Source of the DNA: Thiothrix lacustris DSM 21227
GTDB taxonomy: Bacteria; Pseudomonadota; Gammaproteobacteria; Thiotrichales; Thiotrichaceae
NCBI RefSeq assembly: GCF_000621325.1
Contig: NZ_JHYQ01000007.1
Span: 1-64,000, forward strand
Length of the DNA: 64,000 bases
Reading direction: 5' to 3'
Both the position numbers and the translations under genes were made by a program. The notes under the pieces were generated by a model, which had not been told where the DNA came from, did no database searches, and worked only from the letters and a program-made list of their open reading frames with translations. Shown one piece after another: positions 44,076 to 53,774 of the stretch (the first letter of the stretch is position 1; every line of letters begins with the position of its first letter).

Positions 44076-47000
44076 TTATTTGTTCTTCTGGTTGGCGCTA
44101 ATTTCCCCTTCGCGTGGCGTCATCCACTTAAACATGTCTTCATCGACTTTAAGTTGTAAGCCCACATAAGCGCCTTGGTTGAAAGAACCATCGGGATCAA
44201 GGTCGCTGTCGTTAACACCAGCAACGTTATAACCAGCGCCTACACGCATATTGTCGATGACGTTGTAATATATGCCTGCCCCAGCATGATATTGCTTGTC
44301 GCTATCACCCGTCATGAGTGTACCCGCATGGCCTTCTACACTAAGGCGATCGGTCACTTCTGTTTCTGCTTGGAGGGTGCCAAGGAGAGCATTGGAGGTG
44401 TGCGTACTCTCATTTTCTGTCAAACGCTGCTGTTTAGCACCGACATGCGCGGAGAGATCTGTCTTTTTGCCTACACGATAATGTTGGTGTGTGGACAGAA
44501 TGTGTGTATTTTCATCGCTAGCGCTATCTTTCTCCCATTTGTAAGAATACAGCGCATTGTAAGGGCCGCCGCCTTTTGGCCGATAAGCGGCATTTAACGA
44601 TAAGGTATTTTGTACGGTCGTATCTCCAGTATCATGCTCAGTGACGCGTAATTCATTGCCGACCATGCCGCTCACATTGTCATTCAAGCGTGTTACATAA
44701 GAACCATTCAGCCCATAGTATTTTTCACTATCGCTGAGGCGCGTTTCCAGATTCAGCATTTTGCGGGAATCTTTTTCGCGGGTATCGCGTAACGTGACGG
44801 ATGCCGCCACACTGTCTTCCTTGGTGGAACCTGGCAAGTAAGTCATGACCTCAAGACTAGGTGTCAATGTCAGATTTTCTTTCAGGTTCAAGGTTGCTTT
44901 AGCACCGTTGACGGCAACAGCATCTTGTCCGCTGATGTCGCCTTCGATCCGGTATTCAGAATAAAGCTGAGTGGACGGCAATATATCCGTTTTGATACCG
45001 GCCACCACGTTGTGTTGGGTGTCTACTGCGCCTGCTAAAGTACCACTGGCTAATCTGTCTGCATTTTCATAGCGTACATAGCCTTTGGTTTTTTCAGCAA
45101 TTTCTAATTCCGCACCCAGCGTAGTCCGTTGACGACCAGTGTCGCCCAGTTCATGTTCGTGTTCAGCTTTAATGCTGCCCTTTTTGCCGAACAACTCTAT
45201 GGTGCGTTCGATGCCAACCAACGCCGTGTTGATGTTTTCCTTGGTGGTTTCATCGGACTGCGTAATGTTACGGAGGCCAAGTTTTACTTTCCAATCATCA
45301 AGTTGGGTAGAAGCACTCAGTTCCAATGAGGTGCGTTTTGACTCTGTACTCAGTGCTTGGCTGTCCACCGCTTCAATTTTGGCGCTGGTGTCCGCTGTGA
45401 TCTTTTGTTCGTGCGTTAATTTCAGTTCACGACGATCAGCTTGTATGCCGCCACTGGTGTTAGTAAACCCAGCATCAGCCTGTGCAGCGGTGAGTTCAGT
45501 ACGACTGTTATTAGCCCATTGTTGGCTGATCTGTAGGCGTTCTGCTGTGCCATCAGCTGTACCGTCTTTGTGTTCCATTTGGGCAACACCCGCTTCTATT
45601 TGTAAGCTTGCATCTTTGTACTGACCGTAAGCGCCACTGATGGTTGAGCCATCAACAGGAGCACCGTCTTCGGTGTGGCTGACGCCAACCGTGAGGTTGT
45701 CGGTGACTTTGTGTTCAGCCCGCACACCCGCTACGGTATAGGTTTCGGTTGGTACATCTTTGTCATAGGAAATGCGGATGCTGACCGGGTTACCATCTGA
45801 ATCCAGCGTTGGTACGGTGGTATGGAAGGTGATGTACCCGGTTACTTCATCAATCGTGTAGTCAGTGAAGCGTACCAGTTTCTCTACCTTGAGTAATAAA
45901 CCAGAGTTGGCTTTGTCACGGGTTACAATCTCGATGATTTCGGAGTTGAGAACCAGTGGAACACCTTTGATCTGATATTGCATCGAGGTGCCATTACCCG
46001 CAATTTCTTCCGAAGCACGTGGGTTGTCTTGGCGTGCTGCAAAGGCTTGTACACGGGTCTTTCCATCGTCGTAGATTGCATTAGCGCCGGTTAGTGTGCG
46101 TTGTGTTTTCGCCAGATCTGCATTGCTGCCGTTGTTATCCGTGACGTAATCACCCCACATCATGCTATGGCGTTCTTTTTCCAGCTTGATATACAGGTTG
46201 CTGCGGCTTTGGGCTTCATAGCCGCGCACGGATGAGTCACCGTAAATTTCGTAATAGGCCTCTGGGTCAATATCACGTAAGAGTTCGGCCGTCGGGTCTT
46301 TCTGGTTGTCGTAAGACAAGGTGAGGTGCATGTCGCCTTTGACTTTGCCTTTCATGAAAATGGCGGTGCGTCCATCTACGCCGGTGGCTGAGTCGGTTTC
46401 ACTGAGTTGTTCGAGTGAGACATTGGCGTAATCATCCCCGTAACCTTGATGCGCACGAATATCCAGTAAACCTACGGCAATCAGCGGGCGCATTTCTGCA
46501 ATTTGGCTGACATCTGTTTCGCTTTGCAGTGTACCTGTAGAAGCTCGGATCTTGACTTGCCCAGTTTTTCGACCACTGCTTAAGTGGATAATGCGTTCAC
46601 CGTTGGTAACCTTCACTTGATGCCCTGGGATTTTGTCTTGGATATCGGCTTCAACCCAAGCGCCTTCACTGGTTTCCATGGTCAGGAAATATGAACCTTT
46701 AGCGGGGTAGCCATTCACATCCAATACTTGGATTTTGACTGGAACACTAGTGCGTCCACCGTCTGCGGTTAGGGCTGTGTCGACACTTAATTTGACGGCT
46801 ATTGCGGCGGAGGGGCGCTTAAAGGTTTTGCTGGCTAATACGCGGTCATTACCAAAGTTATCCTTGGCCGTCACCTTGATTTCATTTTCGCCGTCACTCA
46901 GTTCTACGCCATACCATGCCATTAATTGTGCTTGCTGCTGTTTATTGACGATTTGCTCACCCAGTTGTGCATCGGTTACTGGCTTGCCATTAACGGTCAT

Positions 47001-50000
47001 CGTCGGTGTTAGGTCAGCAGGTACAACCACCATGAAGCGTCCATCCAAGCTAACATCCGTCAGTGGCCACAGCCATTGGCCTGCTTTAGCTTGTTCGGTG
47101 GTAATGTTTTTTACCGTCTCTTTAGCCAAAGGCATACTGGCTTCTTGTTCGGCTTGATTATCCGCCGTGACTTGTGCTTGAGTTTGCTGTTGTTCTTTGA
47201 CTTTTTCTTGGTAAATCTGCATCAGGCCATTAGAAATGTCGCCATCTTGAGCTGCTTCGGCTTGGCGAGCAAGGTTGCCGAGGCTGTTGATATTACCGGG
47301 GTCAAGGCTGTCCATTTCGTTGTACCAACCCTGATCAACTGCTTTACTGCGAGCAAGAATGCGGTTTGCGACAACATTTTCAAAGCCACCTTTGCATTCG
47401 GTACGTAATGTTTGTGCGTGTTTTTCTACTGGTTCATCATAGATCAGTACCACGTCGACACGACGATTTTGCGCCATACCTTCTGGGGTGGCGTTATCAG
47501 CAATAGGGTCAGACTCACCTTTGCCATCAACGGTGACATCCAGATCTTTGCCGAGATTTTTAAGGACGTATTCTGCAACTTCCAATGCGCGTGCTTTTGA
47601 TAAGCCGTCATTATCTTTATATTTTTTCTTTGTGGCTGGTTTTAGCCGCTCATTATCGGTATGACCAACAAAGCCTAAGCGTACATTTTGCTTATCTTTA
47701 GTCAGTTCGATGAGTTGAGCCAGTTTAGCTAGGTATTCCGGTTTAATATCGGCTTTTCCTGAATCAAAATGCAGCGCTGGAATAATGTCGGGTAGGCGAC
47801 GGGTTGTCCATTCTTTGCCTTTTTCATCCAGCATTTGTTCGCTACAAACTTGTTCGGTTTTAATCGCTTCAGGACACGCTGCAACAAAGTCAGCACGATC
47901 GAAATCACCGGGGATTAAGTCAACAAAGCGACTGTCTGGGTCACCCGCATTATCTGCGCCCGTGATTTTAAAGACGACACCTTCTGGAACGGTGTGATGA
48001 TCGACTTTCAATACATGTACGCCAGCTTGAAGACCATACAGGCTGAATTGGCCTTCTGCATCTGTTAGGACGTAGGTGCCATCTTCCATGTATAGACGCA
48101 CATTAGCTAATGGCCAACCATTTTCCTGGCGGTCTTTATTGTCGCCAATCGGGCAGCCAGGTTCTACGGCTAAGCGCCCAAAGAGGATGGCACGGTCAGA
48201 TAAGACACCTTCTTGTTTTACCGTTACTTGGGCTTTAACCGTTGGTGAGGTAATTAATAAATCTGTCAGGGTATCGGCATGAGCGTAGGCGGTGTTAATA
48301 CCATTACTGCTCACGGCAGCAGCGGTGACTTGTAAAATATACGTTAGGCTGACTTCGGCATCCTTTTTTAAGTCGCCTAAACGGAATGCAAGTTTCGCCC
48401 CATTAGGCGCATTCCCAGGAATGAGTTGTGGGTCTGTCAGGGTAGTATCGTTACTTTTGGCTGTTCCTGATAAATAGCGGAAACCCCGTGGTAATTGGTC
48501 TTCGATATAAGCAGCATAAAGATCTTCCCCAGATACATTACGCACTTTGACGGTGTAAGATAATAAGTCACCGATAGCTACGGTGGTTTTGGAGGCTGTT
48601 TTCTCAATGGTTAATTGCCCTGTGACGCCTTGGCGGTCTAGCGGGATATCAATATTCATACCGACGACTGTGGCATCTAAGGTGAAGATGCCACTGGTGC
48701 CCGTTGTTTGGGCAAAGCCGAATTGGCCATAAGATGGCTGACTGACATTTTTGCTCGGGAAATTAATCGGTGCATTAATTGAGGGCGCTGTGTATTTTTC
48801 TGGTGGCGTAATCTGTAGGTAATACTGGCCAGAGCTGATATTGTTTAACTGATAGCTGCCACTTTCATCGGATACGGTAGTACCTAGTACTTTACCGGTG
48901 GTGACTTCTATAATGCTGACGGTTGCGCCTTTAATATAATTAAGGTTAGCTGAGTCAAAGACAATACCATTGACACTGCCCGCTGTACCACGTGTTTCCG
49001 GTACGGTGATGGGCTTGATGATATTGCAGCTATCATTACTTTTGAATTCATTGGTGCCATCCCCATTCTCATCCATGGATGCATAGCTGTTATTGGTGTA
49101 AGCGCCTGTCGGTTGCTTGGTTACTTGCGTGGTGTAACCAAATTTACCACTTTGTTGGGGTTTTAAGTTTATGGCTGGGATGAGTACGGCTACTTTCTCA
49201 ACTTTGCTAACACCGTCCCATTGTGCGTAACTGATCCAAGTGCTGCCGCCTAATGAGACAACCGGCATGGCTTGAGAGGGAGCCGCAAAAAAGTCTCCGC
49301 CCGGTACTAGGTTAAAATATTCTGACAAATTGGCTTCAATTAATACGCCGTGTAAGGCTATTCCATCCACGACTACTGCTCGTTCTACAGGATTAGCATT
49401 GCCGGTATTATTAAAGCCGACTTCGTTATAAACGCGTCTAGCAGAGCTTAATGAAACGCTACAGTTTGGATCTGTAATATGGCTGAGGCGAATAATGGCA
49501 CCTTGACGAATACTCGTGGTATCAATATTTTTCTGGCTGGTTGCCGTATTCTTTTGGGATGTTGATGTCAGTGTGATGACATATTGGTTATTTTCAGCCG
49601 CTTGATTGGGTACGGTCGCAGCGACTACGACATGAATTTGTTCGCCTGGTTGTAATAGGCTTGTTTCAGTGATTTCTGGTTCACCTGCATTGGCTTGACC
49701 ATCTGAGTTCAGGTCCAGATAAATATGGATGCTCTCCAAGTCTCCATTGTCCCCGGTTTGATTCGTGGTAGATAAGACATAGGAGTCTATGACGTTACCT
49801 GTATTGGTAATCAAGTGAGGAAAGTAAACAACTTGGCCAGCGGTTGAGAACTGTTGGTTATCTTGGCTTTGTTGATGTGCTGGGCGGGCAGCGACGACTA
49901 AGTTGGCATAGTTTGACAGTATGGTAATGACTGTGCCGCTAGCGGTGTCGAAATAGCTTGCTTCGGCTTGGTTGGTAATACGCGTCCCTACCGCTGTCGC

Positions 50001-50069
50001 AGCATGGGCGGAGAGAGTGAACCAATTACTCAGTACAATCAATAAGAAAACACCAAATAGGCGTGCCAT
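44076..50069 (-). CDS. Giant outer-membrane protein: DUF11/SdrD modules, OmpA domain and C-terminal beta-barrel
   Basis: I use the ATG at 50069 (1997 residues): it has a GAGG ribosome site and starts a signal peptide (MARLFGVFLLIVLSNWF..AHA). The open frame's 19 extra codons cross a hairpin. The N-terminal part has the shared ATAVGTRITNQAEASY signature and DUF11-like repeats. Two SdrD/carboxypeptidase-regulatory-like domains follow (VNGIVFDSANLN; LFGRLAVEPGC), then an OmpA-type domain (LHFDSGKADIKPEYLAKL, LGFVGHTDNERL, NRRVDVVLIYDE; about residues 760-885). A Gln-rich linker comes next, then Ig-like segments. The last about 800 residues have repeated amphipathic strands (YGDSSVRGYEAQSRSNLYIK onward) typical of a large beta-barrel. 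It could anchor, display or secrete the neighbouring proteins; that role is inferred. Confidence 0.82.
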   Translation of the reverse strand: MARLFGVFLLIVLSNWFTLSAHAATAVGTRITNQAEASYFDTASGTVITILSNYANLVVAARPAHQQSQDNQQFSTAGQVVYFPHLITNTGNVIDSYVLSTTNQTGDNGDLESIHIYLDLNSDGQANAGEPEITETSLLQPGEQIHVVVAATVPNQAAENNQYVITLTSTSQKNTATSQKNIDTTSIRQGAIIRLSHITDPNCSVSLSSARRVYNEVGFNNTGNANPVERAVVVDGIALHGVLIEANLSEYFNLVPGGDFFAAPSQAMPVVSLGGSTWISYAQWDGVSKVEKVAVLIPAINLKPQQSGKFGYTTQVTKQPTGAYTNNSYASMDENGDGTNEFKSNDSCNIIKPITVPETRGTAGSVNGIVFDSANLNYIKGATVSIIEVTTGKVLGTTVSDESGSYQLNNISSGQYYLQITPPEKYTAPSINAPINFPSKNVSQPSYGQFGFAQTTGTSGIFTLDATVVGMNIDIPLDRQGVTGQLTIEKTASKTTVAIGDLLSYTVKVRNVSGEDLYAAYIEDQLPRGFRYLSGTAKSNDTTLTDPQLIPGNAPNGAKLAFRLGDLKKDAEVSLTYILQVTAAAVSSNGINTAYAHADTLTDLLITSPTVKAQVTVKQEGVLSDRAILFGRLAVEPGCPIGDNKDRQENGWPLANVRLYMEDGTYVLTDAEGQFSLYGLQAGVHVLKVDHHTVPEGVVFKITGADNAGDPDSRFVDLIPGDFDRADFVAACPEAIKTEQVCSEQMLDEKGKEWTTRRLPDIIPALHFDSGKADIKPEYLAKLAQLIELTKDKQNVRLGFVGHTDNERLKPATKKKYKDNDGLSKARALEVAEYVLKNLGKDLDVTVDGKGESDPIADNATPEGMAQNRRVDVVLIYDEPVEKHAQTLRTECKGGFENVVANRILARSKAVDQGWYNEMDSLDPGNINSLGNLARQAEAAQDGDISNGLMQIYQEKVKEQQQTQAQVTADNQAEQEASMPLAKETVKNITTEQAKAGQWLWPLTDVSLDGRFMVVVPADLTPTMTVNGKPVTDAQLGEQIVNKQQQAQLMAWYGVELSDGENEIKVTAKDNFGNDRVLASKTFKRPSAAIAVKLSVDTALTADGGRTSVPVKIQVLDVNGYPAKGSYFLTMETSEGAWVEADIQDKIPGHQVKVTNGERIIHLSSGRKTGQVKIRASTGTLQSETDVSQIAEMRPLIAVGLLDIRAHQGYGDDYANVSLEQLSETDSATGVDGRTAIFMKGKVKGDMHLTLSYDNQKDPTAELLRDIDPEAYYEIYGDSSVRGYEAQSRSNLYIKLEKERHSMMWGDYVTDNNGSNADLAKTQRTLTGANAIYDDGKTRVQAFAARQDNPRASEEIAGNGTSMQYQIKGVPLVLNSEIIEIVTRDKANSGLLLKVEKLVRFTDYTIDEVTGYITFHTTVPTLDSDGNPVSIRISYDKDVPTETYTVAGVRAEHKVTDNLTVGVSHTEDGAPVDGSTISGAYGQYKDASLQIEAGVAQMEHKDGTADGTAERLQISQQWANNSRTELTAAQADAGFTNTSGGIQADRRELKLTHEQKITADTSAKIEAVDSQALSTESKRTSLELSASTQLDDWKVKLGLRNITQSDETTKENINTALVGIERTIELFGKKGSIKAEHEHELGDTGRQRTTLGAELEIAEKTKGYVRYENADRLASGTLAGAVDTQHNVVAGIKTDILPSTQLYSEYRIEGDISGQDAVAVNGAKATLNLKENLTLTPSLEVMTYLPGSTKEDSVAASVTLRDTREKDSRKMLNLETRLSDSEKYYGLNGSYVTRLNDNVSGMVGNELRVTEHDTGDTTVQNTLSLNAAYRPKGGGPYNALYSYKWEKDSASDENTHILSTHQHYRVGKKTDLSAHVGAKQQRLTENESTHTSNALLGTLQAETEVTDRLSVEGHAGTLMTGDSDKQYHAGAGIYYNVIDNMRVGAGYNVAGVNDSDLDPDGSFNQGAYVGLQLKVDEDMFKWMTPREGEISANQKNK

Positions 50070-50127
50070 AGGAGCCTCGCTAACCTTATTATTTTTATAA
50101 CGTATATGTGCGGCATTGCGCAGCATC

Positions 50128-50155
50128 CCCCGTATAGGCTGATACCTATACGGGG
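50128..50155. repeat. Intercistronic hairpin, 11-bp perfect arms
   Basis: CCCCGTATAGG (50128-50138) and CCTATACGGGG (50145-50155) are exact reverse complements around a 6-base loop. It sits between the 1003-residue and 1997-residue genes, about 60 bases before the latter's ATG. There is no T-run on the transcribed strand, so partial attenuation or mRNA stabilisation is more likely than full termination. Confidence 0.8.
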
Positions 50156-50175
50156 TTGCATGTCAGGTTAAGTTA

Positions 50176-53100
50176 TTACTGAACCTTGGTGGAGAATTGC
50201 ACGGTGGCCTTGTTACCAGGTTCCAAGTCGCCGCCTTTCTTGGTTGCCGGAGCTGCTGATGCGCCAACATAGAAAGAAATCGCATTGCCGGTGACACCGC
50301 CACTGATGTCGATTTCACCCGTATCTACAACACTATCGCTTAGATTAGTAAATGGATCATTACCCAAGCTATATTTCATACTTTCCAACTTATAGTTGGA
50401 ATAAGCAGGAACTGTATCGCGGATGACAACGTTTTTGGCCAATGCATCACCTTGGTTTTCTGCCTGAATCTGCCAGATGGCACATTCACCCGGTGCTACT
50501 TTATCCGTTAGGTTGGCTGCGAACGAACTATCAGCAGTGCCATCGCATAGTTGGTCATAGGCGACGGTTTTTTGCAGACGTACCTGACCCAGAACCACGG
50601 AACTGGCATCGTTGACAGTAGCATTGGGGCCTGTGCCTTTATTGGTAGCTGTGATTGTCAATACGTCCGTTGTGCCCGGCGCTGCATTGCTGGGTGCGTA
50701 CACAGTCGGGGTCAGGTCAATCTTTTCACCCGGTTGTAAGGTGACATCTGGTTTACCATCAGCTGTGCCTGTTACTGGAATCCAGACGGTTTTCCCTTCT
50801 TTGTCTACACCAGCAATCTTGTCACCATCAACCAGTTCCGATAGGGTTTTAGTGGCATCAGGCGTGCCATTACCATCGGTATCAACTGAAACTTTGACAG
50901 TGTTGCCCCAGTTGTTAGCGCTCAATTTGTTAGTCGCGGTGAGTTCCAGTGTTTCAGCTGTATTACCGCTATTTTCCAGTGTGTTGCTGTAATCAACAGA
51001 GCCGCCTGGTTGGATTTGGTTGTTACCCGGTGGAGTCAAGGTTACTTGTGGCAAAGACGCTACATCAATCGCATCAAGCATGATGTCGTTTGCGCCGCTG
51101 AGGTCAGACTTGATGCGGATGAAGATCGGTTGATCACCATCAGTATCACCGTTAGCCAGCATACGTTCTGCTACGCCATCGCCATTATTGTCGGCAAAGT
51201 AGTCAGCCGGTGCGTAAGCAGGGTTATTCGGAATCGTGACAACCGCGACATATTTATTACCGGTTGACATGGCTGGCAACAAGCTTGTGCTGGTAATTGG
51301 GCTACCCGTTGGGTTACCACTGCTGTCCGCTTTATAGAACAATGCACTCCAACCAGTGGGCAGTGCCCCCATCGTTTTGGTGGTGTCATTCCATACACTA
51401 CCTACGCTCAGTTGGAAAGAATCCGCCGAACCAGAACCGTTATCAATGTTGAGTGGAATATTAACGGTGCCACCGACAACGCCTTCCAATGCTAAACGAC
51501 TACCTGCATCAGAAGCAGCATTATTGATGGTATAAGGGCTAGCACCCAGTGCATCTTCATTAGCGGATGAACCAGCTTTTGCTGAGTTATCATACAGATC
51601 CACGCCCGGTGCAGTCACAGAAAGCAGTTGCAATGTGGTGGTATTTGCTTTTGGCGTTGCAGCAGGGTCACCAGCAGACGTTGCTGTAACGGTTACAGAA
51701 CCGCCTGTGGTTGCACCTGCTGGCAGTTGCGCTTTAACCATAATGGTGGTGGTTGCGCCCACTTCCAACATGCCCGTATCCAAGCTGCCCTTACCATTGG
51801 TATCAACCAACTGTACGGTGCCATCCGCATTCCAGAAAGTGAATACTGTGCCACTTGGGAAGGAGCTGGAGCTTGTGCCCAGTTCAAAGGTATCACGGCC
51901 GGTGCCTTGGTTGGTCACCTTGACATTAAACAACACGGTTGAACCAGACGGTGCGCTATTCACTAACTGCACATCATCCGCTGTGTTGTCATCTTTACCG
52001 TTATTGACGGCGTCATTAGTATTGTCACCCGTATCGGTAGAATTGACCCCAAAGAGTTGTGGGATGACGGTCTTGGTTGGGTTGGATGGAACAGTGACTG
52101 AACCACCTGTGCCGCCAGGGTTAGCTGTCAGGAATGCGGTATTGGTAATGATATCGCCTGCTGAACCCGCAATAGTGTTGTTATTGAACGCAGTTGGAAC
52201 GTAGCTAGCCGTAAAGCTCATGCTGATGGTGGCACCTGAAACAAGGGATGCATCCTTGGCATAGATACCATTTACCGCAGTATCAACTGCGTTATTTTTA
52301 TTCAAGTCGATGCCGATGGTGGTTTCATTTAGAGTAGTACTGTATACAGGCTCGATATCGCCATTAGCCGTGATTAAACCAGACTTTGTAATGGAGCTTG
52401 TAACAAAGGCCATATCTGTTGGGATAGCATCGTAGAGTTCGACATTGGTCGCTGTTGCATTACCCGTGTTGCTGACGGTCAAGGTGTAGGTGATTTTGTG
52501 CAGTGCAGGGTCTGATGTGTCTAAAACCGCTGATTTGGTATAGTTCAGCACCGCATCAGTGGAAACGGTAATCCAAGTATGGTTGGTACCCGGAACTGCA
52601 TTTGCGTCACGGCCACCTGCGGTATCGGTAATATCTTTGACAGTGCCATTGATGGATGTTGCTGTCAGGATTGCACCCAGGGTGTCGTTCGCCTTAGCTG
52701 TGTTGGGAACGGCAACTGCCATGACCAATTCAACTTTTTGGCCTGCGGTCAATGTCAGCGTGGTTGCTTCTAGTTCGCCCGCATCCACTAAGCCGTTGCC
52801 ATTGCTATCGATGTAAACCTTCAGGGCACTTGCTGCCTCTAGGTTATCGCCAGCTGCATTCGTTGCGGTAAACGTATAAGTATCTTCACCGTTACCGGTG
52901 TTGGTCAGGGTGTGTTGTGAATAAACGACCTGACCCGCAGCGGCGGTTTTGGTGGTATCTGAACCGATTTCGGCAGAATAGATCTGCTTGACGGTAATAA
53001 TGGCTTCATTGGATTGTGCGCTGTAAGTGTTGCCGCTGGCATCTTCATAAGTCACGGTAGCCAAGTTTTTGATTTGTGTGCCTGCTGCGGTAGCAGCCAT

Positions 53101-53187
53101 GACAGGGGATACATGCAAGAGTAATCCACTAGTCAATAAGGCCGTCGCACATGCACTGGCCAATTTATTGATGGGTAATTTTTTCAT
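50176..53187 (-). CDS. Secreted DUF11-repeat surface protein (1003 residues)
   Basis: A signal peptide (to about residue 31, VMA|ATA) leads into ATAAGTQIKNLATVTYEDASG, the N-terminal signature shared with two operon mates. DUF11-type repeats follow, for example LTNTGNGEDTYTF, TVSNTGNATATNVELYDAIP and VTNQGTGRDTFEL. Asp/Asn-rich turns (DSNGNGLVDAGE, DTDGNGTPDATK, NNGDGVAE) resemble calcium-binding loops. It ends with an acidic-poor, low-Cys domain and LEPGNKATVQFSTKVQ. There is no OmpA or barrel domain, so it needs another anchor. Its position directly before the barrel/OmpA gene suggests a partner relation. It is the second gene of the operon. Confidence 0.82.
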   Translation of the reverse strand: MKKLPINKLASACATALLTSGLLLHVSPVMAATAAGTQIKNLATVTYEDASGNTYSAQSNEAIITVKQIYSAEIGSDTTKTAAAGQVVYSQHTLTNTGNGEDTYTFTATNAAGDNLEAASALKVYIDSNGNGLVDAGELEATTLTLTAGQKVELVMAVAVPNTAKANDTLGAILTATSINGTVKDITDTAGGRDANAVPGTNHTWITVSTDAVLNYTKSAVLDTSDPALHKITYTLTVSNTGNATATNVELYDAIPTDMAFVTSSITKSGLITANGDIEPVYSTTLNETTIGIDLNKNNAVDTAVNGIYAKDASLVSGATISMSFTASYVPTAFNNNTIAGSAGDIITNTAFLTANPGGTGGSVTVPSNPTKTVIPQLFGVNSTDTGDNTNDAVNNGKDDNTADDVQLVNSAPSGSTVLFNVKVTNQGTGRDTFELGTSSSSFPSGTVFTFWNADGTVQLVDTNGKGSLDTGMLEVGATTTIMVKAQLPAGATTGGSVTVTATSAGDPAATPKANTTTLQLLSVTAPGVDLYDNSAKAGSSANEDALGASPYTINNAASDAGSRLALEGVVGGTVNIPLNIDNGSGSADSFQLSVGSVWNDTTKTMGALPTGWSALFYKADSSGNPTGSPITSTSLLPAMSTGNKYVAVVTIPNNPAYAPADYFADNNGDGVAERMLANGDTDGDQPIFIRIKSDLSGANDIMLDAIDVASLPQVTLTPPGNNQIQPGGSVDYSNTLENSGNTAETLELTATNKLSANNWGNTVKVSVDTDGNGTPDATKTLSELVDGDKIAGVDKEGKTVWIPVTGTADGKPDVTLQPGEKIDLTPTVYAPSNAAPGTTDVLTITATNKGTGPNATVNDASSVVLGQVRLQKTVAYDQLCDGTADSSFAANLTDKVAPGECAIWQIQAENQGDALAKNVVIRDTVPAYSNYKLESMKYSLGNDPFTNLSDSVVDTGEIDISGGVTGNAISFYVGASAAPATKKGGDLEPGNKATVQFSTKVQ

Positions 53188-53211
53188 TATAATGACTCTC
53201 TATTTTTAATG

Positions 53212-53232
53212 AAGCCAAATATTATTTGGCTT
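53212..53232. repeat. Intercistronic hairpin, 9-bp perfect arms
   Basis: AAGCCAAAT (53212-53220) and ATTTGGCTT (53224-53232) pair around a 3-base loop. It lies between the 168-residue and 1003-residue genes, without a T-run after it on the minus strand. It may uncouple expression of the small first gene from the large ones. Confidence 0.7.
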
Positions 53233-53267
53233 ATCTTAGTTATTGTTGGGGGTTATGGTTTTGTGAC

Positions 53268-53774
53268 TTAATTGACCAGTGAGCGATAGGTAAATGTTTG
53301 TGTTTCACCTGCCTTCAACGGGTTATCCAAGAACCAGCGAACATGTGTGTATTCACTAGGAGGAATAATTTGGGTAACTTTTTTACCCTTTGCATCGGTA
53401 ATGACGCGCTTGACGGGTTCAGATTCAAACGTTGCGCCGTTATCAATACTGACTTTGAAATTAGCTTTCACACCTGCCACAGCAGATTTTTCGATGTAAT
53501 CTGTTGCAGAAGGAATCGGGCCAGTAACCGCAATACCTTTCAATGGCTTATCACTGACATTTTTGTAAGTCAGCGTGTATTGAACCGTCTGACCGGGTTC
53601 GACTTCTTTAGCCGGTTGAGACTTTTCTTTGCCATTGCTGTCAAGGCTAATCACAGCTGCTGTCATGGTACTTTTTAGTGGTGACTCCGCTGGTTTAGCA
53701 TTAGCCATTGCTACGCCACCCAGAACAACTGAAGTTGCCAAAATGATTGATGATAATTTTTTATAGTTAAACAT
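53268..53774 (-). CDS. Small secreted DUF11-domain protein, first gene of the surface operon
   Basis: A 168-residue protein with a signal peptide (to about residue 26, AMANA). It then has essentially one DUF11-type beta-sandwich: VEPGQTVQYTLTYKNVSDKPLKGIAVTGPIP is the classic pattern, shown here split as VEPGQTVQYTLTYKN and PLKGIAVTGPIP. It ends LKAGETQTFTYRSLVN, matching the terminal strand of the giant operon mates. As a small, possibly abundant single-domain protein leading the operon, it could be the main subunit or a chaperone-like cap; this is inference. The ATG at 53774 is preceded by AAAGGATTAGGG. Confidence 0.85.
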   Translation of the reverse strand: MFNYKKLSSIILATSVVLGGVAMANAKPAESPLKSTMTAAVISLDSNGKEKSQPAKEVEPGQTVQYTLTYKNVSDKPLKGIAVTGPIPSATDYIEKSAVAGVKANFKVSIDNGATFESEPVKRVITDAKGKKVTQIIPPSEYTHVRWFLDNPLKAGETQTFTYRSLVN

